DNA of 64,000 nucleotides, taken from the NCBI GenBank assembly GCA_021464245.1, contig JADCRB010000016.1:10815122-10879121 (forward strand), given 5' to 3'. Positions 26,615 through 39,659 of the stretch are shown piece by piece; within the stretch, counting starts at the first letter, position 1, and each line of letters starts with the position of its first letter. The position numbers were made by a program, and so were the translations under genes. The notes beneath the pieces are model-generated. The model had not been told where the DNA came from and did not search any database. It worked only from the letters and a program-made list of their open reading frames with translations. The stretch is from Carallia brachiata. Taxonomy: Eukaryota; Streptophyta; Magnoliopsida; Malpighiales; Rhizophoraceae.

Positions 26615-27591
26615 TGTTGAGACCCTAAAGTTTCATTATTCAATTTTAATAATTACAAAATATTGATAATTACTAATATATTTATTTAAGTGTCCAATTA
26701 AAGGTTTTTAATCCAACAAACATAAATTAGAATGTAAGCAATGAAAGTACAAGAAAACTATTGATATTGGTTCCATTTAGTACAAATATCATCTAGTACA
26801 GCCAACTTTCAGAGCCTTGTTTATTGATATGGAGATAAATTACATGATGAACTATATATCGTTGAAAAGCTAGAAGTCTCTAGTTTCCAATGCCACTAAA
26901 ATCGTGACAATTGGAATTCTATACAGTAAGTTATGACAAACTGAGTATTAAGGACTCAAATTATAGATCAACTTTTGTTGAGTATTCTTTATAAGTGAGA
27001 GGGATGCTATAAAAGAGAAAAGAAATGGAGAAAGTAAACTTTAGTAAGAAATCTATGCTTCTTTGTAAGCAAACTTTTGAAACTTTGTAAGGTCGAGAAC
27101 TTTCGTGTGACTGTGATCAAGTAATCATCAAATGATTGTGAGAAATGTCAAATGGACCTTTGTGTGGTTGAGGAAAAGAGTTAGTGTGTTCTTGGTAGGT
27201 GATCGAAGTATTGTAAGGTTTTGATCTTCACCTATAAAAATAATTCAGATAGTAGATTGTGAAATTCCCAAGAATTCTTGGGAAATGAACGTTGGTTTGA
27301 GGATAAGCTGAACCACTATAAATCTTTTGTGTTGATCTCTATATTTTTTAAACTCCTTTATTATTATTGTTCATCAAGACACACGTTACACTTATTGTTT
27401 ATCCTAATCTTATTCACAAACATACAGGGTTAAAATTAGTTATTCTCTTGTATTTATGTATCATTACTTGCATACAATTCACTTAAGTTTTATATTTTGT
27501 TGATTATTTTTATTTATTCAAGTTTATTGATTTTGCTACAAATTTTCATATTCCCAATTTACCCTTATATTGGGTAATTTTGGGACCAACA
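26615..27591 (+). mobile_element. Probable solo LTR (about 977 bp)
   Basis: Starts TGTTGAGACCC and ends GGGACCAACA, an imperfect inverted terminus with the TG...CA ends of LTRs. Internally there is a TATA-like CTATAAAAG at about 27009 followed by a transcript-like leader, fitting an LTR promoter. No primer-binding site follows and no polypurine tract precedes, and there is no gag or pol frame nearby, so it is a solo LTR. The flanking pentamers (GTCTC and GTTTA) do not match, so the target duplication is missing or eroded. Copia versus Gypsy is not resolved. Confidence 0.6.
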
Positions 27592-29180
27592 GTTTAAAAT
27601 ATAATTTTTGCTTAGTCTAGTCATAAGAATAAAAATTTTCTGAATAGTCAAGGCCGCTGCTCGAGTCCCAACATTATTTAAAAAAAAAAACAAGAAGAAG
27701 TTACTAACTTATATTTGGACGTCTTTCCCAAAAAAAAAAAAACCTTGTATTTGGATGTCACGTTAACATCCAATATGTAGTGGATTTGTGACTTTGCTAT
27801 GTATGCAACGGGAGGTGACTTGAGAAGGTGTTTTCCACACATGTACAGTCACAGCGGTCACTTTATCAGTTAACGGACTATTGTCGAAGTTGTCAAAGTT
27901 ATTAGAACTAAATTGATTATCGAATAAGAATGATTAGAGGTTAAAGTTGAATTGGTCTAACTAATTTAATTAGTAATTAAATTGGTAGAACAGATATTTA
28001 TTAATAAATATATATTTATAAAATTAATTAAAAATAATATTTATAAATAGTGATTGAGTATTAATTTTTTAGTTGTAAAGATAAAATTAAAAGTTTTGAT
28101 AATATTTAGGACTAAATTGAATGTTTTAAATAAAGCTTGAGCTTCAATTACAATTTAAATAAAGTTTGAGGTCAAATTTTAATTTTTGATTTTTATTAGT
28201 CGGATTTGATATGTCCAACTAGTCTGGTTTTTACTGATTTTTACTGATTTTGACTAATTATCAAACTAGTCAAGACTAACCTTGAACAGGACCAGAGATC
28301 TAACCGGTTACCAGTTAAACTTGTTAAATCGTTCAATCCAGTCTAATTTTTACAATAATGACTATTGGACGGAATTTGAGCTACAAATTTATTACTAAAT
28401 TTTGTTTGACAGAATTGTCCCTAACAAGTCAATTTTTTCATACCGGCCTAAATTTAGACTTTTATATTGTATTTATTTTGTAAGAAAACCTCTAGAAAGA
28501 AAAGAATGGGAAGGAAATCAGCTTGAAAATGTCAAATTCATCTGTTTGGATATACTCGGTGTGTTTGGATTATGAAAAAATTGGTGAAAAAGAATGTTGT
28601 GTAAAAAAGATATTGTGAGAAAACAAGTTGTTTAGATTAGTGAGAAGTAAATGAGGAAAAAATGATGAAAAATAAAATAAGAAAGAAAGTTGAGAGAGAA
28701 AATGTCCCACATTTTCTCACAATCCAAACAACTATGAAAAAAAATGTTTAATATATAAAAATATCATCAATTTTGAATAAAGTAGTAAATGTAGTATTAA
28801 TTTTAAAAAGTAACAGTTTACCTCCTTTTTAATTTTTTTTTTAACAAATCTAGTATGTTATAAAATTTTTTAAATAGAATTTATTTATTTCAATGATGTG
28901 GCACCAATATATATAATTATCATATCATCAAAACAGATATATTTTTATAAATCAGTTATTAAAATTGACATATTCTATTCATATGAAATCATTGTGTATT
29001 AAATTTATTACAAAAAAATTTAAAAAATGATAAATTATTACTTTTTAAGTTGGTGCTAGATTTGTTACTCTGCACAAATTTAGTAATATTTTTGTATTTT
29101 AATAAAAAAAATAAATTCAAAATTATTAGTGGGCCCATCATTTTTCTTTTCTCACGGATTTCACGAGAAAAGTGAAGAAA
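27592..29180. repeat. Array spacer between units B and C
   Basis: Resumes conserved 5'-flank blocks (GTGGATTTGTGACTTTGC at about 27780, ATCAGCTTGAAAATGTCAAA at about 28518, TTTCTCACGGATTTCACGAG at 29149). Interrupted by the 476-bp insertion and followed by a SINE. No gene. Confidence 0.6.
27884..28359. mobile_element. 476-bp insertion with exact 8-bp target duplication
   Basis: GACTATTG flanks it at 27876-27883 and 28360-28367. Sister units read straight through at about 16520 and 42435 (CAACGGAAACATTGGACGG-type). An 8-bp duplication suggests a hAT-type non-autonomous element, but I see no convincing terminal inverted repeats. The right part is rich in CCGGTT/CCAGTT motifs. Confidence 0.65.
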
Positions 29181-29323
29181 TTTTTTTTTTTTTTTGACCT
29201 TTCTTAGCCTTAGATTAACTAATTAGAAGCTGAGGAAATGATTAGTAAAGTTTAAAATTTAAACTCTTAACTTTTTACTTATTAGTATACTATTAATGTC
29301 ATTTGAAATACAAGTATACGATA
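29181..29323 (-). mobile_element. SINE-like retroposon, 143 bp, minus orientation
   Basis: Poly(T) at the left end (poly(A) on the minus strand, preceded by GGTC). Flanked by AGAAAAGTGAAGAAA (29166-29180) and AGAAAAGTAAAGAAA (29324-29338), 14 of 15 identical. Units A and E show the uninterrupted site (about 16852 and 42960). A degenerate B-box-like AGAGTTTAAAT is present. Confidence 0.7.
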
Positions 29324-29991
29324 AGAAAAGTAAAGAAACTTAAAAAAATATTGTAACTGTGTTTAGATAATTTTACTAAACTATCCTCAACTTTCTTCAG
29401 ACCTCAATCTCTCTCTTTTTCCTTTTAAACTACTTTATATGTAAGGAATTAAGGGTAAAATAGGCTTTTTATATACATATATTTTATTTCTCTCAACTTC
29501 ATAATTATATTGAAATAAAAAATTTTATTTTCTAACTATTTTCTTTGACACCTGTTATAAACTTATTTAAACAGTTATCGAAAAAATTATTTTCTTTCTC
29601 ACCATTTTCATTCACATCTCATTTCTAAATCCGAATATACTATTAGAAAATTATAAAAATTGAAAATTATAAGTAAATTTAATATCTAAATTAAAGTTAC
29701 AAGAAGATAAAATGCAAAACAAATAAACTATAGGGAGGTTTATATCATTTAACTCAAAATAATTTTATAATTTTGTACATGTGCTTCGAATGTTTGGAAA
29801 ATTTTTCTCTCTTAATCAAAATTGATTCACCACTCAAATCTGCTTAGATGTATCAGATTGAAAAACCGGAAGCAAAAATTGCCAACATCATAATTTAAAA
29901 TTTAAAACCGACCAACAAATTGTTTGAAGTTCTTCTTTCATATTCCATTTGTTCAATCGGCATTAAATAGTAAATCTTCCATTTTTCTGTT

Positions 29992-30043
29992 CATCATGTC
30001 ACATCATTTTTTTTATTTTTTTGAGATACATCATCTCACATCA
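29992..30043. repeat. Micro-insertion with 15-bp target duplication, 3' flank of copy C
   Basis: CATCATGTCACATCA and CATCATCTCACATCA flank a 22-nt insert made of poly(T) plus GAGATA. The sister unit near 18150 carries the site once. Confidence 0.6.
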
Positions 30044-30940
30044 CTATAAGAGAAGTTTATAGATTAAGAAAAAATATTCTCAATGTGACTTGAACTTAAA
30101 ATTCAATGTCACATTGTGGCCACCCCCGAAATGTTGTATATATAAGCAGGCATTGTGGCCAAAGCTCTCTGTGGCATATTTGCATTATAGTTCCAGTGAT
30201 TTCTAAATGTACCCAATAAGTTCTCCAAAGATTAGTTGTATCGGTTTTGAAAATCTCCAATAGCTGTTATTACTATTTGAAAAGGGCATTTTGAACAAAT
30301 CAACAACTTTAACCTTACACAAAGACTCAACCAAAATTAGCGATGGCTTGAAAAACCATTGGAGACAATGACATAGAACCACAGTTGTGCTTGAAAGGAG
30401 AATTGAAAATACTTCAGATGACAAAACCATAAAATCTCAATACAGCCTATTAATTCGGTGATCTAATATCACATATGGTACAGCAGCATACATGACAAAA
30501 ATTTAAACAACAGCAACTTTTGAAATCACGTATGTAAGTTGGTAATCATACAAAAATTTAATGTTTGAAAAAATTAATTAATTAAACTTTGGACAGCAGC
30601 TTCAACTTTTATTTTATTTTTAAACAACAGCATACCGTAACTCACATATCCAAATCTCCATTAATCTCGTAATAAATTCTAATGATATAAACGATAATTT
30701 TCTTCCATTCAAATTCCATGAATTTTTACAATTCCATGAATTTCAAAGTTCTTATCCTAAACGAAAAACATTACCATAGTTTTGGCTTCTCCAGCAACCA
30801 AGCAACTAAGTGAGATACTAAATCCACCCATCTTCACTTAAATATGAAACATACCAAATTCATCTCCAAAAAATGTTTGTCCTATTACCTGTTAGCTCTC
30901 ACACTTACTTAAGAACACCAAAAATGCACCAAACAGCTTG
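30044..30940. repeat. Conserved 3' flank of MATE copy C
   Basis: Homologous to the regions downstream of A, B, D and E. No shared reading frame between copies; interpreted as 3'-UTR and spacer. Confidence 0.6.
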
Positions 30941-30944
30941 GAAG

Positions 30945-33900
30945 TTAAGTATCTTGTGTGCTCTGTTCTTGAGAATTTGGTACACACCATCTATTAACTC
31001 GATTACGAGCTACAGTTACCTGCAAATAAGAATGAGTTGCTTCTATCATTTAAAAGTTTATAGTTTGTGTTTGAGTTTTAGCAATGAAAGCAAGAAGGCA
31101 ACAAAATACCTGCTTTTTCCAATCAATTTTGTATGCGAATATAATTAGTACAATAGTTTGAGTAAATGTTCCTATCAGCATTCCAGACCAAACACCATGT
31201 ATAAAGTTTTATGAAGAAGTAACATGAGGTCATGTAAGAATTCTAAAAGTACAATTGGAAATGTGCATGCAAATGATCATGCCACTTAGAAGAGACTTCT
31301 TGAGGAAAAGAAAAACGAAAACTTACTTTGACTTGCATGTTTGCAACATAACCAAGAATAACCCCAATGGGGATACCAACTAGGTAGTAGCAAGCTATAT
31401 TAACATATGCTACAATGCTCTGCCTTCCAGCTCCAACAGCAACTCCTATTTTGAAGTAACAATCACAATTTTTAAGTTTTTTTCAAAACACACACAATGT
31501 CTGATTGAAAATTAAACATATGTGCTCCAAATTGTGATTAGCTTTATGATATGTCCAAGAACTAAGAAGATTACCAGAAAGCACAGGTTGTATTCTGTTC
31601 ATGAGTATGGAAAAGGCCAACAGTGGTGAAAGATTTGCATATGCATTGACTACTTTGTTGTTTTCAGTAAAGAGATATGCAAGCTTCCCTCTGAGAAACA
31701 GGAAGACCAGAAATAGCACAAAGCCAATGGCAAACGATGTAACAACTATCATGACGATTGAGAACTTTGCAGCTTTTGAGCTCCCTCTCCCGAGTTCATT
31801 TGATACTCTCACACTGCAAATTTTCAGCCAGAACATTGAACACAAAACTGAATACAGATTCTGTTATCGCATTGATAAGTGAGATGATTGTACCTTGCAG
31901 CATCCATGAAACCTATGGATATCATCTTTTCCCACCCATCGATGTTGATGCTGCAGATGGGAACAGGTTAAATTGTTCATCTTTCATAAAAATTTTCAGT
32001 CCATTGAAAAACGAAATGACTGTAGGGAAAACAATTACCAAATAGCCAGAGCATCGATGGCAATCTCAGCATTTTTCAAGTGTCCTGTTAAAAGAACCAG
32101 AATTGTATTGTACCAAAGCTCGAGGCTGTCACGAAACAACAGCTTCTACTCAGATTATCAACATGAGAATATCATTTAATAAATTAATGTGCAGAATGAC
32201 AAATACTGCCAATAGCCTAAAGAAAAGATGGGAAAAAGAAAAATATGGTTCTAAATGTGGCATGATTAAATGCTTGGTCAACACATGAACATAGAGTTTT
32301 CTATCTCAAAATACCACAGATATTCTTCAGGACACAATTTGCCTAGTTATGTATTCACAGTAATGGACCTCCATTACCATTTTCAAGCTCAGCATAGCAG
32401 GAAAGTTTATCTGTTTAATGGCCTCAGCCTAACAGTAAATATGCTGAAACTAATTCTGTCCAACAAACCAAGCGGGCAAACCAGGAAAACTTTGAGATCT
32501 CAGATGACTTATAACAATTTATTGGATGCACTTTTCGAGAACTAAAGGCCATTGTCAGCAAAAACATTGACTCTGCCAATATTTCATAGTTTTGGTCAAG
32601 CTCAATGGTTAGGCAATAAACTCCAAAAGGTTAATAAAATGACTCTTACCAAAGCATAACCCCAGAAGACAAAGAAAGCTTGATAACAGGCCAGAGATCC
32701 TTGAAGGCAAACACTGAGAAGCCCTTCCACGTTTCATGGCATCCTCCACATGTAACAAACAAAACCTGTCCCACATTTGGAATCCAGTATGCCAAAATCA
32801 TTGATATCATTGCTCCTGGGATTCCAAACTTAAATTTTACAGTCAGCAGCCACGACAGAAAGATATGGATACCCAGTGTAGCAGCAGCCAAGTATCCAAT
32901 GATTCTATTCTTGCTCTGCGCTTGTAGGAACTTTTGGCAGGTAAAGGATGGAATGAAGGAAAACAGACCAGGAATTAACCACAGAGAAATTATTCCTGCC
33001 TCTTCTGCAATGTATGATTCCTGGCCTAATGCCTTCAAAATTGGGGTTGTGAAGATAAACACAGGAAGGAGTATGATTGAGCACATGAATAACACTATCC
33101 ACGATCTTTGGAGATATATCCCGAGCATGTGATGCTGTTTTGCACCATATGCCTGCCCACATAGAGTTTCCAACGCACTAGCCATTCCTAGCTGCATTTA
33201 AACAAGAAGAAATCAATGCCCAACATGCACAAACAACCAAATGAAGTTAAGTCGTTGAGTTGAACTAGTGGGAGTCAAGAAACTATTCAACCCAAAAGCT
33301 TAAGCTGTTGAGTGAGTCTCAGGAATGGATCACATTTAAACTCTCAACATATCCCTCATGTGCAAGTCCATTGAGCTCAAACGTCAGCAGACTACCATGT
33401 ATGTAAAAGTTCACAATTAAATGTAAAAAAATGACAACATCATGGTTTGATCAAAAGACTTGTCGGCGACGAAACTCTGGTGCTGGGTGAGGCCTGAAGA
33501 ATGGATCCCGTTTAAACTCTTAACAGTGGGGATTACTAGTTCTCAATTTCTCAATGTTAAATCTCCACCAGCCAGTATATATATATATATATAGACCACA
33601 CTAATCCAAAAGGGGACATCAGAACATAACCATTAGTCAGATAAGCTGGATGCTTCTGGTTCAATAAGTGCTTGTTTCTTTCTTTGGTTAGCTTGGAGTA
33701 AAAAGAACCAAAAAAAAAAAAAAAAACAGAGAATCAAAAGACAAGAAAGAAAGAAGCAAAGTGGTTGGTTACCAGGATGCCATTACAGAACCTGAGGAGA
33801 ACAGTGTTGACAAGTGAATATGCAGCCAGCTGAGTAGACCCAATATGACCAATAAACGCTTGGCTGATTACATTAATCCCAAAAGTGGAGAACCTGGTAA

Positions 33901-34048
33901 AAGTAGCAGGACCAGCAACAATCCACATCTTCTTGGTCTCACTCCACAGCCTGTCCTTGAGCTTCAGATTCTCCTCCTCAGCATCACCTCCAGTGTTATT
34001 CTCTTCCCTTTCTTTTATCAAAAGATTTTCATTAATCTCTTTCTCCAT
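30945..34048 (-). CDS. MATE transporter, DETOXIFICATION 21-25-like, copy C (exon 7 acceptor lost; probably impaired)
   Basis: Exons by homology: 34048-33773, 33191-32650, 32125-32039, 31950-31894, 31813-31575, 31445-31327, 31196-31110, 31019-30945; would encode 493 residues ending STQDT. Every exon is open and all MATE motifs are present (FIGHIGSTQLAAYSLV, ALETLCGQAYGAK, KNAEIAIDALAIC, VRVSNELGRGSS). The key defect: intron 6 ends CATG where B has ACAG and D has ATAG before the GGTGTTTGG of exon 7, so the AG is gone. The next AGs are about 46 nt upstream or 25 nt into the exon, and both shift frame. Read-through of intron 6 adds VSFRFSFPQ... and stops after 25 residues, removing the last membrane helix and tail. 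Arg replaces Trp in GAGWQ. May be expressed as a truncated protein or be a young pseudogene. Confidence 0.85.
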
Positions 34049-34059
34049 TTCTCCACAAG

Positions 34060-37000
34060 ACCTCCCACCTCCTTCCCTCTCTTTCTCAATTATTCAAATG
34101 AGAAAAATTCTATGACACCGCCACCTTTGAATAAGAAATGGACAGAGACAACGTGCAACACAACCCCCACACTGTTTCCGTCCGTTTGTTTTCGTTTTTT
34201 TTTTTTTTTACAGTTTCTTACTTTGTATATATTTCACTAGTACGATCTGTTAGGAGATATTACATACGTGTAAGGAGACACTGAGCTCTAAATCATGGAT
34301 ATTAGAGTAGTATTAGAGTTAAGACTGAACGTCTCAAATTTTAATTATAATCTATTAACCAAAAAAAAAAAAAATTGGTAGGCCTATGCCAATTTGTGCT
34401 CTACAAGGAAGGACTTACCACCGAACATTAAAACGGAGGTAATGCCAATTTTTTTTTTTAGGATTTGTAGTGCGCAGCCTAGCCGTTCGGAGCTAAGGAA
34501 GTTGAGGAGATGAGCGGAAGTCTATACAGTTTCGCGACATATTATCTCAACCATTTCAAATTGGGAGGACCGAATGAAAGAATAGAAGAGCGTCGATAAT
34601 AAAATAATATGAAATATTTTTGTAATAGTATTAATTTTTTAATAAAAAATAATGTTATGATTTTTTATATTATAATTTATTAATTTTATTACAAAAATAA
34701 TTAAAATCGTTATATTATTTACATTCTTTTAACCACCAACTTTGAACTTAAACCTTATAATGCCTTAGTGCTTAGTGCCACGTGTCACAATCATATTTTT
34801 GTTTGCTAACTTAAAAGGGTTGCTGCATGGCAGGAATTTAGATCAATACATGAGCGACAACGAAGTTAAGCTTTTTTATTTGGGAACCGGCACATATTCA
34901 AATTATTACTTTTTTTTAGTTAAAAAATTAATACAATTACACAAATAATTAAACTTATTATATTTTGAATACTTTCTCTAACTGTCATCTTTTGACATTA
35001 ATCTTTTTCTTTTTTACTATACAAAACGTCTAAAAACTAGCTATCTTATAACAAACAAAAAAATACCACTAAATTTCCACCTTACAAAAATACTCTACTA
35101 ATAAAAAATGTCAGTGTACCAAATTTTGGTATATTGATTAATATCTTAAAAAAATAAAATATCAATAAATTTTGTAATAAAATTGATAATATTTTAAAAA
35201 TATAAATTTTAAGTTAATTACAAAAACTATCGGTATCAACAAATCTATTACTTCTCCTCTGCCAAATAATCTGAGAGGAGGTGCCCTCCTTGCCACTACT
35301 TCCCATCTCCCGGCGAGAAAGGAGGCTAGTTACGGAACTCACAAAAATACTCTACAAAATTTACGCCTCTAGGGTGTTGCGAACTTACTCTTATACCTTC
35401 TTAAATTTATAATTTCGTATTTTTAACAAAAAAATCTATTGGAAGAAAATATTATTTATTGCATTTATAAGTTAAGATCTAGAGTTATTTTTGACATTTC
35501 ATTCAACTTCTCTCATAAAAAAAGACTTATTATCAAAATTATTTAGTTTGAGTGAGTCTTTTTTTTTTTTTTAATGTTTGATAGCAATATTAATGCATCT
35601 AAAATTTAACACCATACTCTCCACATAAATTATCATTTATTACAAGGTAAGTGATAATAAAGAAAAAAAATTTAAATTTAAATCAATATAAAAAAAGTAT
35701 ATCAAATCTCTAATCAAACTGTCTTTAGAAGTGTCTAGGGTGTGTTTAAACCATGCCCACAACGTGTTGAAGGAACATTTGAGAAACATCTAATTTTTTA
35801 AAAACAATTTAAAACAAGTGACTGTACACCATCTGACACATGTTCAACACAGACACGACAATATAACTTCCATGTACGTGCATCCGAAATTCTAAGCTAG
35901 AATTGCCTCACAAAACGACTAAAAAGTCTTATATTGGATGCCTCATCGTCGAATATGAAGTGGATTTGTGACTTTGCTACGTAAGCAACGGCAAGTGCCT
36001 TGACAAGTTGACTTTTAGGTGTATATATATAGTCACAAAAACGCCACTTCATTAAACAAGTGATGATTTGAGGAATTTTAAATTACAGACCTACTACTGA
36101 ATTTCTTTTGGGATGGAAAGTAGAAGAAATAGTGTTTTCTAAGTTGGGCAATTAAGTTAATTTAATGGAAGATTTGTGGTGTGCTTGGATGGAAGAAGAT
36201 GAGATCATAAGGGAAGTAACGGATATACCATCGCTAGTGGGAAGGGACGTAGAGGAGGAGATGGAGGGGGAGGAGGCATTAGGAGGATTTGCACCGGCGT
36301 GCCATCGCTTTGATATTATGTTAGAATAGTTAACAGAAGTTCATAATGCTAGAAAAGAATGCAAGTCTTCTCATTGACTTCATTTCATGATCAATCGAAT
36401 GCTATATATGACAAAACGGTAGCTGGCCATGTAAACGGCAATACAACGTGATGAACCCAAGCATCGGTATAATAGGAATAATTACAACAAAATAATTTTA
36501 TCAACGGAGAAAATAGGGGAAAAATAACTAATCAAGGTGAGTGATTCACTAATATGTTTAATTAAATTTTTTAACAAATAATAAAAAATTTCGTAAACTC
36601 CACTCCCATTCGTCTCTCTGAACAGACTCAATCGGCAAATGTGAAATAAAATACATAAACACTTTTTAATGAAACACTTAAAAAATATGTATTTAATTTA
36701 ATAAAATTTAATAATTTTTTTTATTTTTTAAATTTAATTTATTTTTTATAAATTAATTTTATATATCTATCGTATTTTTACGATTACGCGTTTATGAAAT
36801 TTTTCTGCCAATAGTTTCTGCGGCCACTTTTCAGAGTATGGGAAGGACAAATAATGATATGTGGGCAACGTGGAAAGAAAATTAGGCATGCATTAATAAT
36901 GATGCACAAGATGGGTCAACGAGAGGATCAAAGGTTCCCAATAATTCCAATAATTTAGGATCAGTCTTCTACTTCACTCTACAGGTGCCGTACCCGTACG

Positions 37001-38400
37001 TCCACGACGAGTTATTACGTCAGGCAAAGATAAATGCTGCTCGGTGATCTTTGAGTTCATGTATTAATGGTGTGTTTGGATTGAGAGAAAAGATATAGAA
37101 AAAAAAATAATATAAAAAATATAAAAAATAAGTTATTTAAATAACTGAAAAAAGTATAGAGAAAAGGAGTATTAAAAAAATAAATAGTAATTTATAAAAA
37201 AAGAAGTATTATAAAAAATAAGTTGTTTGGATAAATAAAAAAAGTGTAGAGAAAGAATATATAAAGAAATAAAGTTGAATAGTTATTTGTGAGAGAAAAA
37301 TAGTGAAAAAATAAGTTATTTAGATAAGTGAAAAAAGTGTAGAGAAAGAAAATATAAATAAAAAGTGGTGAGAAATTGAAAGAATAATGACTACAATAAT
37401 GATTAAAAAAAATCTTTTCTCCAGAGAAAGAATACAAAACAAACAGGGTCTAAGAGTTTGACTACACAAAAATATATAGTAGACATACAGAAAATACGTA
37501 ATTAATTTAACAATATTTAACTATTTATTTATTTTTTATTTTTCTAAATTTAATGTACTTTTTACAAAATAATTATCTAAATCAATACATACTCATTGCG
37601 CTTGCATCTATACGCCTCCACTTTGAATTTCCTTTACTTTCAATTTCTGATATATTAATGAGTCGTTAGTTTCTTAAGGGTGTGATTAGATAGTGAGAAA
37701 TTAGATAGAAAGTGAATGGAAAAGAGAATGAATAGAAAATAGTACAGTAATGATGATATTATGATTGACAAAATGTATAGATTAGAAAGTTGTGAGAAAG
37801 AAAATAAATAGTAATTTGTGAAAGAAAAAGTAAAAAGTAGTTGTTTGAATTGATAGAAAATGAATAGAAAAGAAATAGATTCTTTTTCCTTTCTTTTGAA
37901 AATTATCCAAATAAGCCATAAAAGTTGTCCTTAACTCGTGATGTGGCACATACGTGGCGTTCAATGTCGTAGCCAATGCTCTTAAGCTGAGTCAACAAAA
38001 ATATGTCATGTAAGACAATCTAAGACCACTACTCTCCTACGTAAGATCATTTTTGTTTCTCACGTGCAGCATCCGGTATGCGTCCGACACGTAATTTCTG
38101 ACAATTTAAGTATAAAAAATATAAAATTGTTATTTTATAGACATAAATTTTATTTCTCTCAATTATCTTATCATCTTTCAAACACCTATATATTTGTGTG
38201 GTATTAAACTATAAATAAATTTTACTCAAAAAAATAAAATTAACAAACCAACTATATTGAAACAAAAATTCATTTTCTAACTATATTCTTTCACACCAAT
38301 TTCTAATTTATCTAAATAACTATAAAAAAATTAATTTTTTTCTCAGCACTTTTTTTTCACCATCTTCTTTCACGCCCCATTTGTAAATCCAAATATACTA
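34060..38400. repeat. Array spacer upstream of copy C
   Basis: No gene. The empty site for the hAT-type element is at about 34152-34165. Conserved blocks occur at 34.77, 35.27 (GAGGAGGTGCCCTCC), 35.95 and 36.94 kb. Two MITE-like stretches with GTGTGTTTGGATTG-type ends lie at about 37070-37450 and 37676-37920. Confidence 0.55.
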
Positions 38401-39650
38401 TTAGAAAATTGCTAAAATTGAAAATTACAAGTGAATTCAATGTCTAAATTGAAATCACAAGCAAATAAAATACAAAACAAACAATCCATGGGAGGTTTAA
38501 TATATTTAACTCAAAATAGTTTTATAATTTTGTACATGTGCTTCAAATGTTTGAAAAAATTTTCTGTCAATCAAGATTGAGTCACCACTCAAATGTGCTT
38601 AGATCGATCAAATAGAAAAACCTGAAGTAAAAATTGCCATCATCATACCTTAAAATTTAAAACCGGCCAACAAATTGTTTGCTGTTCTTCTCTGATATTC
38701 CAGTTGTTTACGAGGCATCAAATAGTAAGTCTTCTTTTTTCAGTTCATCATCTCACATAAGAAAAAAAATTCTCATTGTAACTTGAACTTAAAATTCAAT
38801 TTTAGTTGACAAAATAAAGTAGCACAGTCACATTGTAACCACCCCAAAATGTTGTATAAGCAGGCATTGTGACCAAAGCTCTCTGTGGAATATTTGCATT
38901 ATGGTTCCAATGATTTCTAAATGTCCCCAATAATTCACCAAAAATTAGCTGGCATCCGTTTGAAAATTCTCCAAGAGCTGTTATGGCTATTTGAAAAGGG
39001 TATTTTGAGCAAACCTGTGACCTTAATGTTACACCAAGACTGACGTAAAAATCAGCGATGGCTTGTAAGATCATTGGAGACAATAAGATAGAACCACAGT
39101 CGTGCTTCACTAGAGAATTGTAAATACATCTCATGTAACAGAACCATAACATCTCCATACAACCCTATTGGATTTGATGATCTAATATCACACATGGTAC
39201 ATCAACATACATGACATGTAAGTTGCTAATCATACAAAAATTTAATGAGTGAACAAACATTAATTAATTAAACTTTGGATGTCTTTTCAATTCTAGCATC
39301 AACTTTTATTTTATTTTCGACAATAGCATATCGTAACATTCACATATCCAAATCTCCATTAATCTAGCAATAAATTCTAATAATTTGAACGAGAATTTTC
39401 TTCATTTCAAATTCCATGAATTTTTGCAATTCCATGAATTTCAAAGTTTTTATACCAAACGACCAACATTACCATAGTTGTGGCTTCTCTAGCAACCAAA
39501 CACCCAAGTGAGATACTAAATCCATCCATGTTCAGTTAAATATGAAAGATGCCAAATTCGTCTGCAAAAAAAGTTTGGCCTATTACCTATTAGTTCTCAC
39601 CCTTGCTTAGGAACACCAGAAAAGCACCAAAATAGCTTTCAGGTCAAGCA
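38400..39650. repeat. Conserved 3' flank of MATE fragment E
   Basis: Homologous to the 3' flanks of A-D. It carries a 118-codon minus-strand frame (39158-38802), but the same region in units B and C is interrupted in that frame, so I do not call it a gene. Confidence 0.6.
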
Positions 39651-39659
39651 TCTTCTGTG

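Noticed and set aside
32680..33132. 150-codon plus-strand open frame
   Set aside because: Antisense shadow of exon 2 of copy C; no plant-protein character.
38802..39158. 118-codon minus-strand open frame in the 3' flank of fragment E
   Set aside because: The homologous 3' flanks of B and C have stops and indels in this frame, so it is not a conserved coding sequence.
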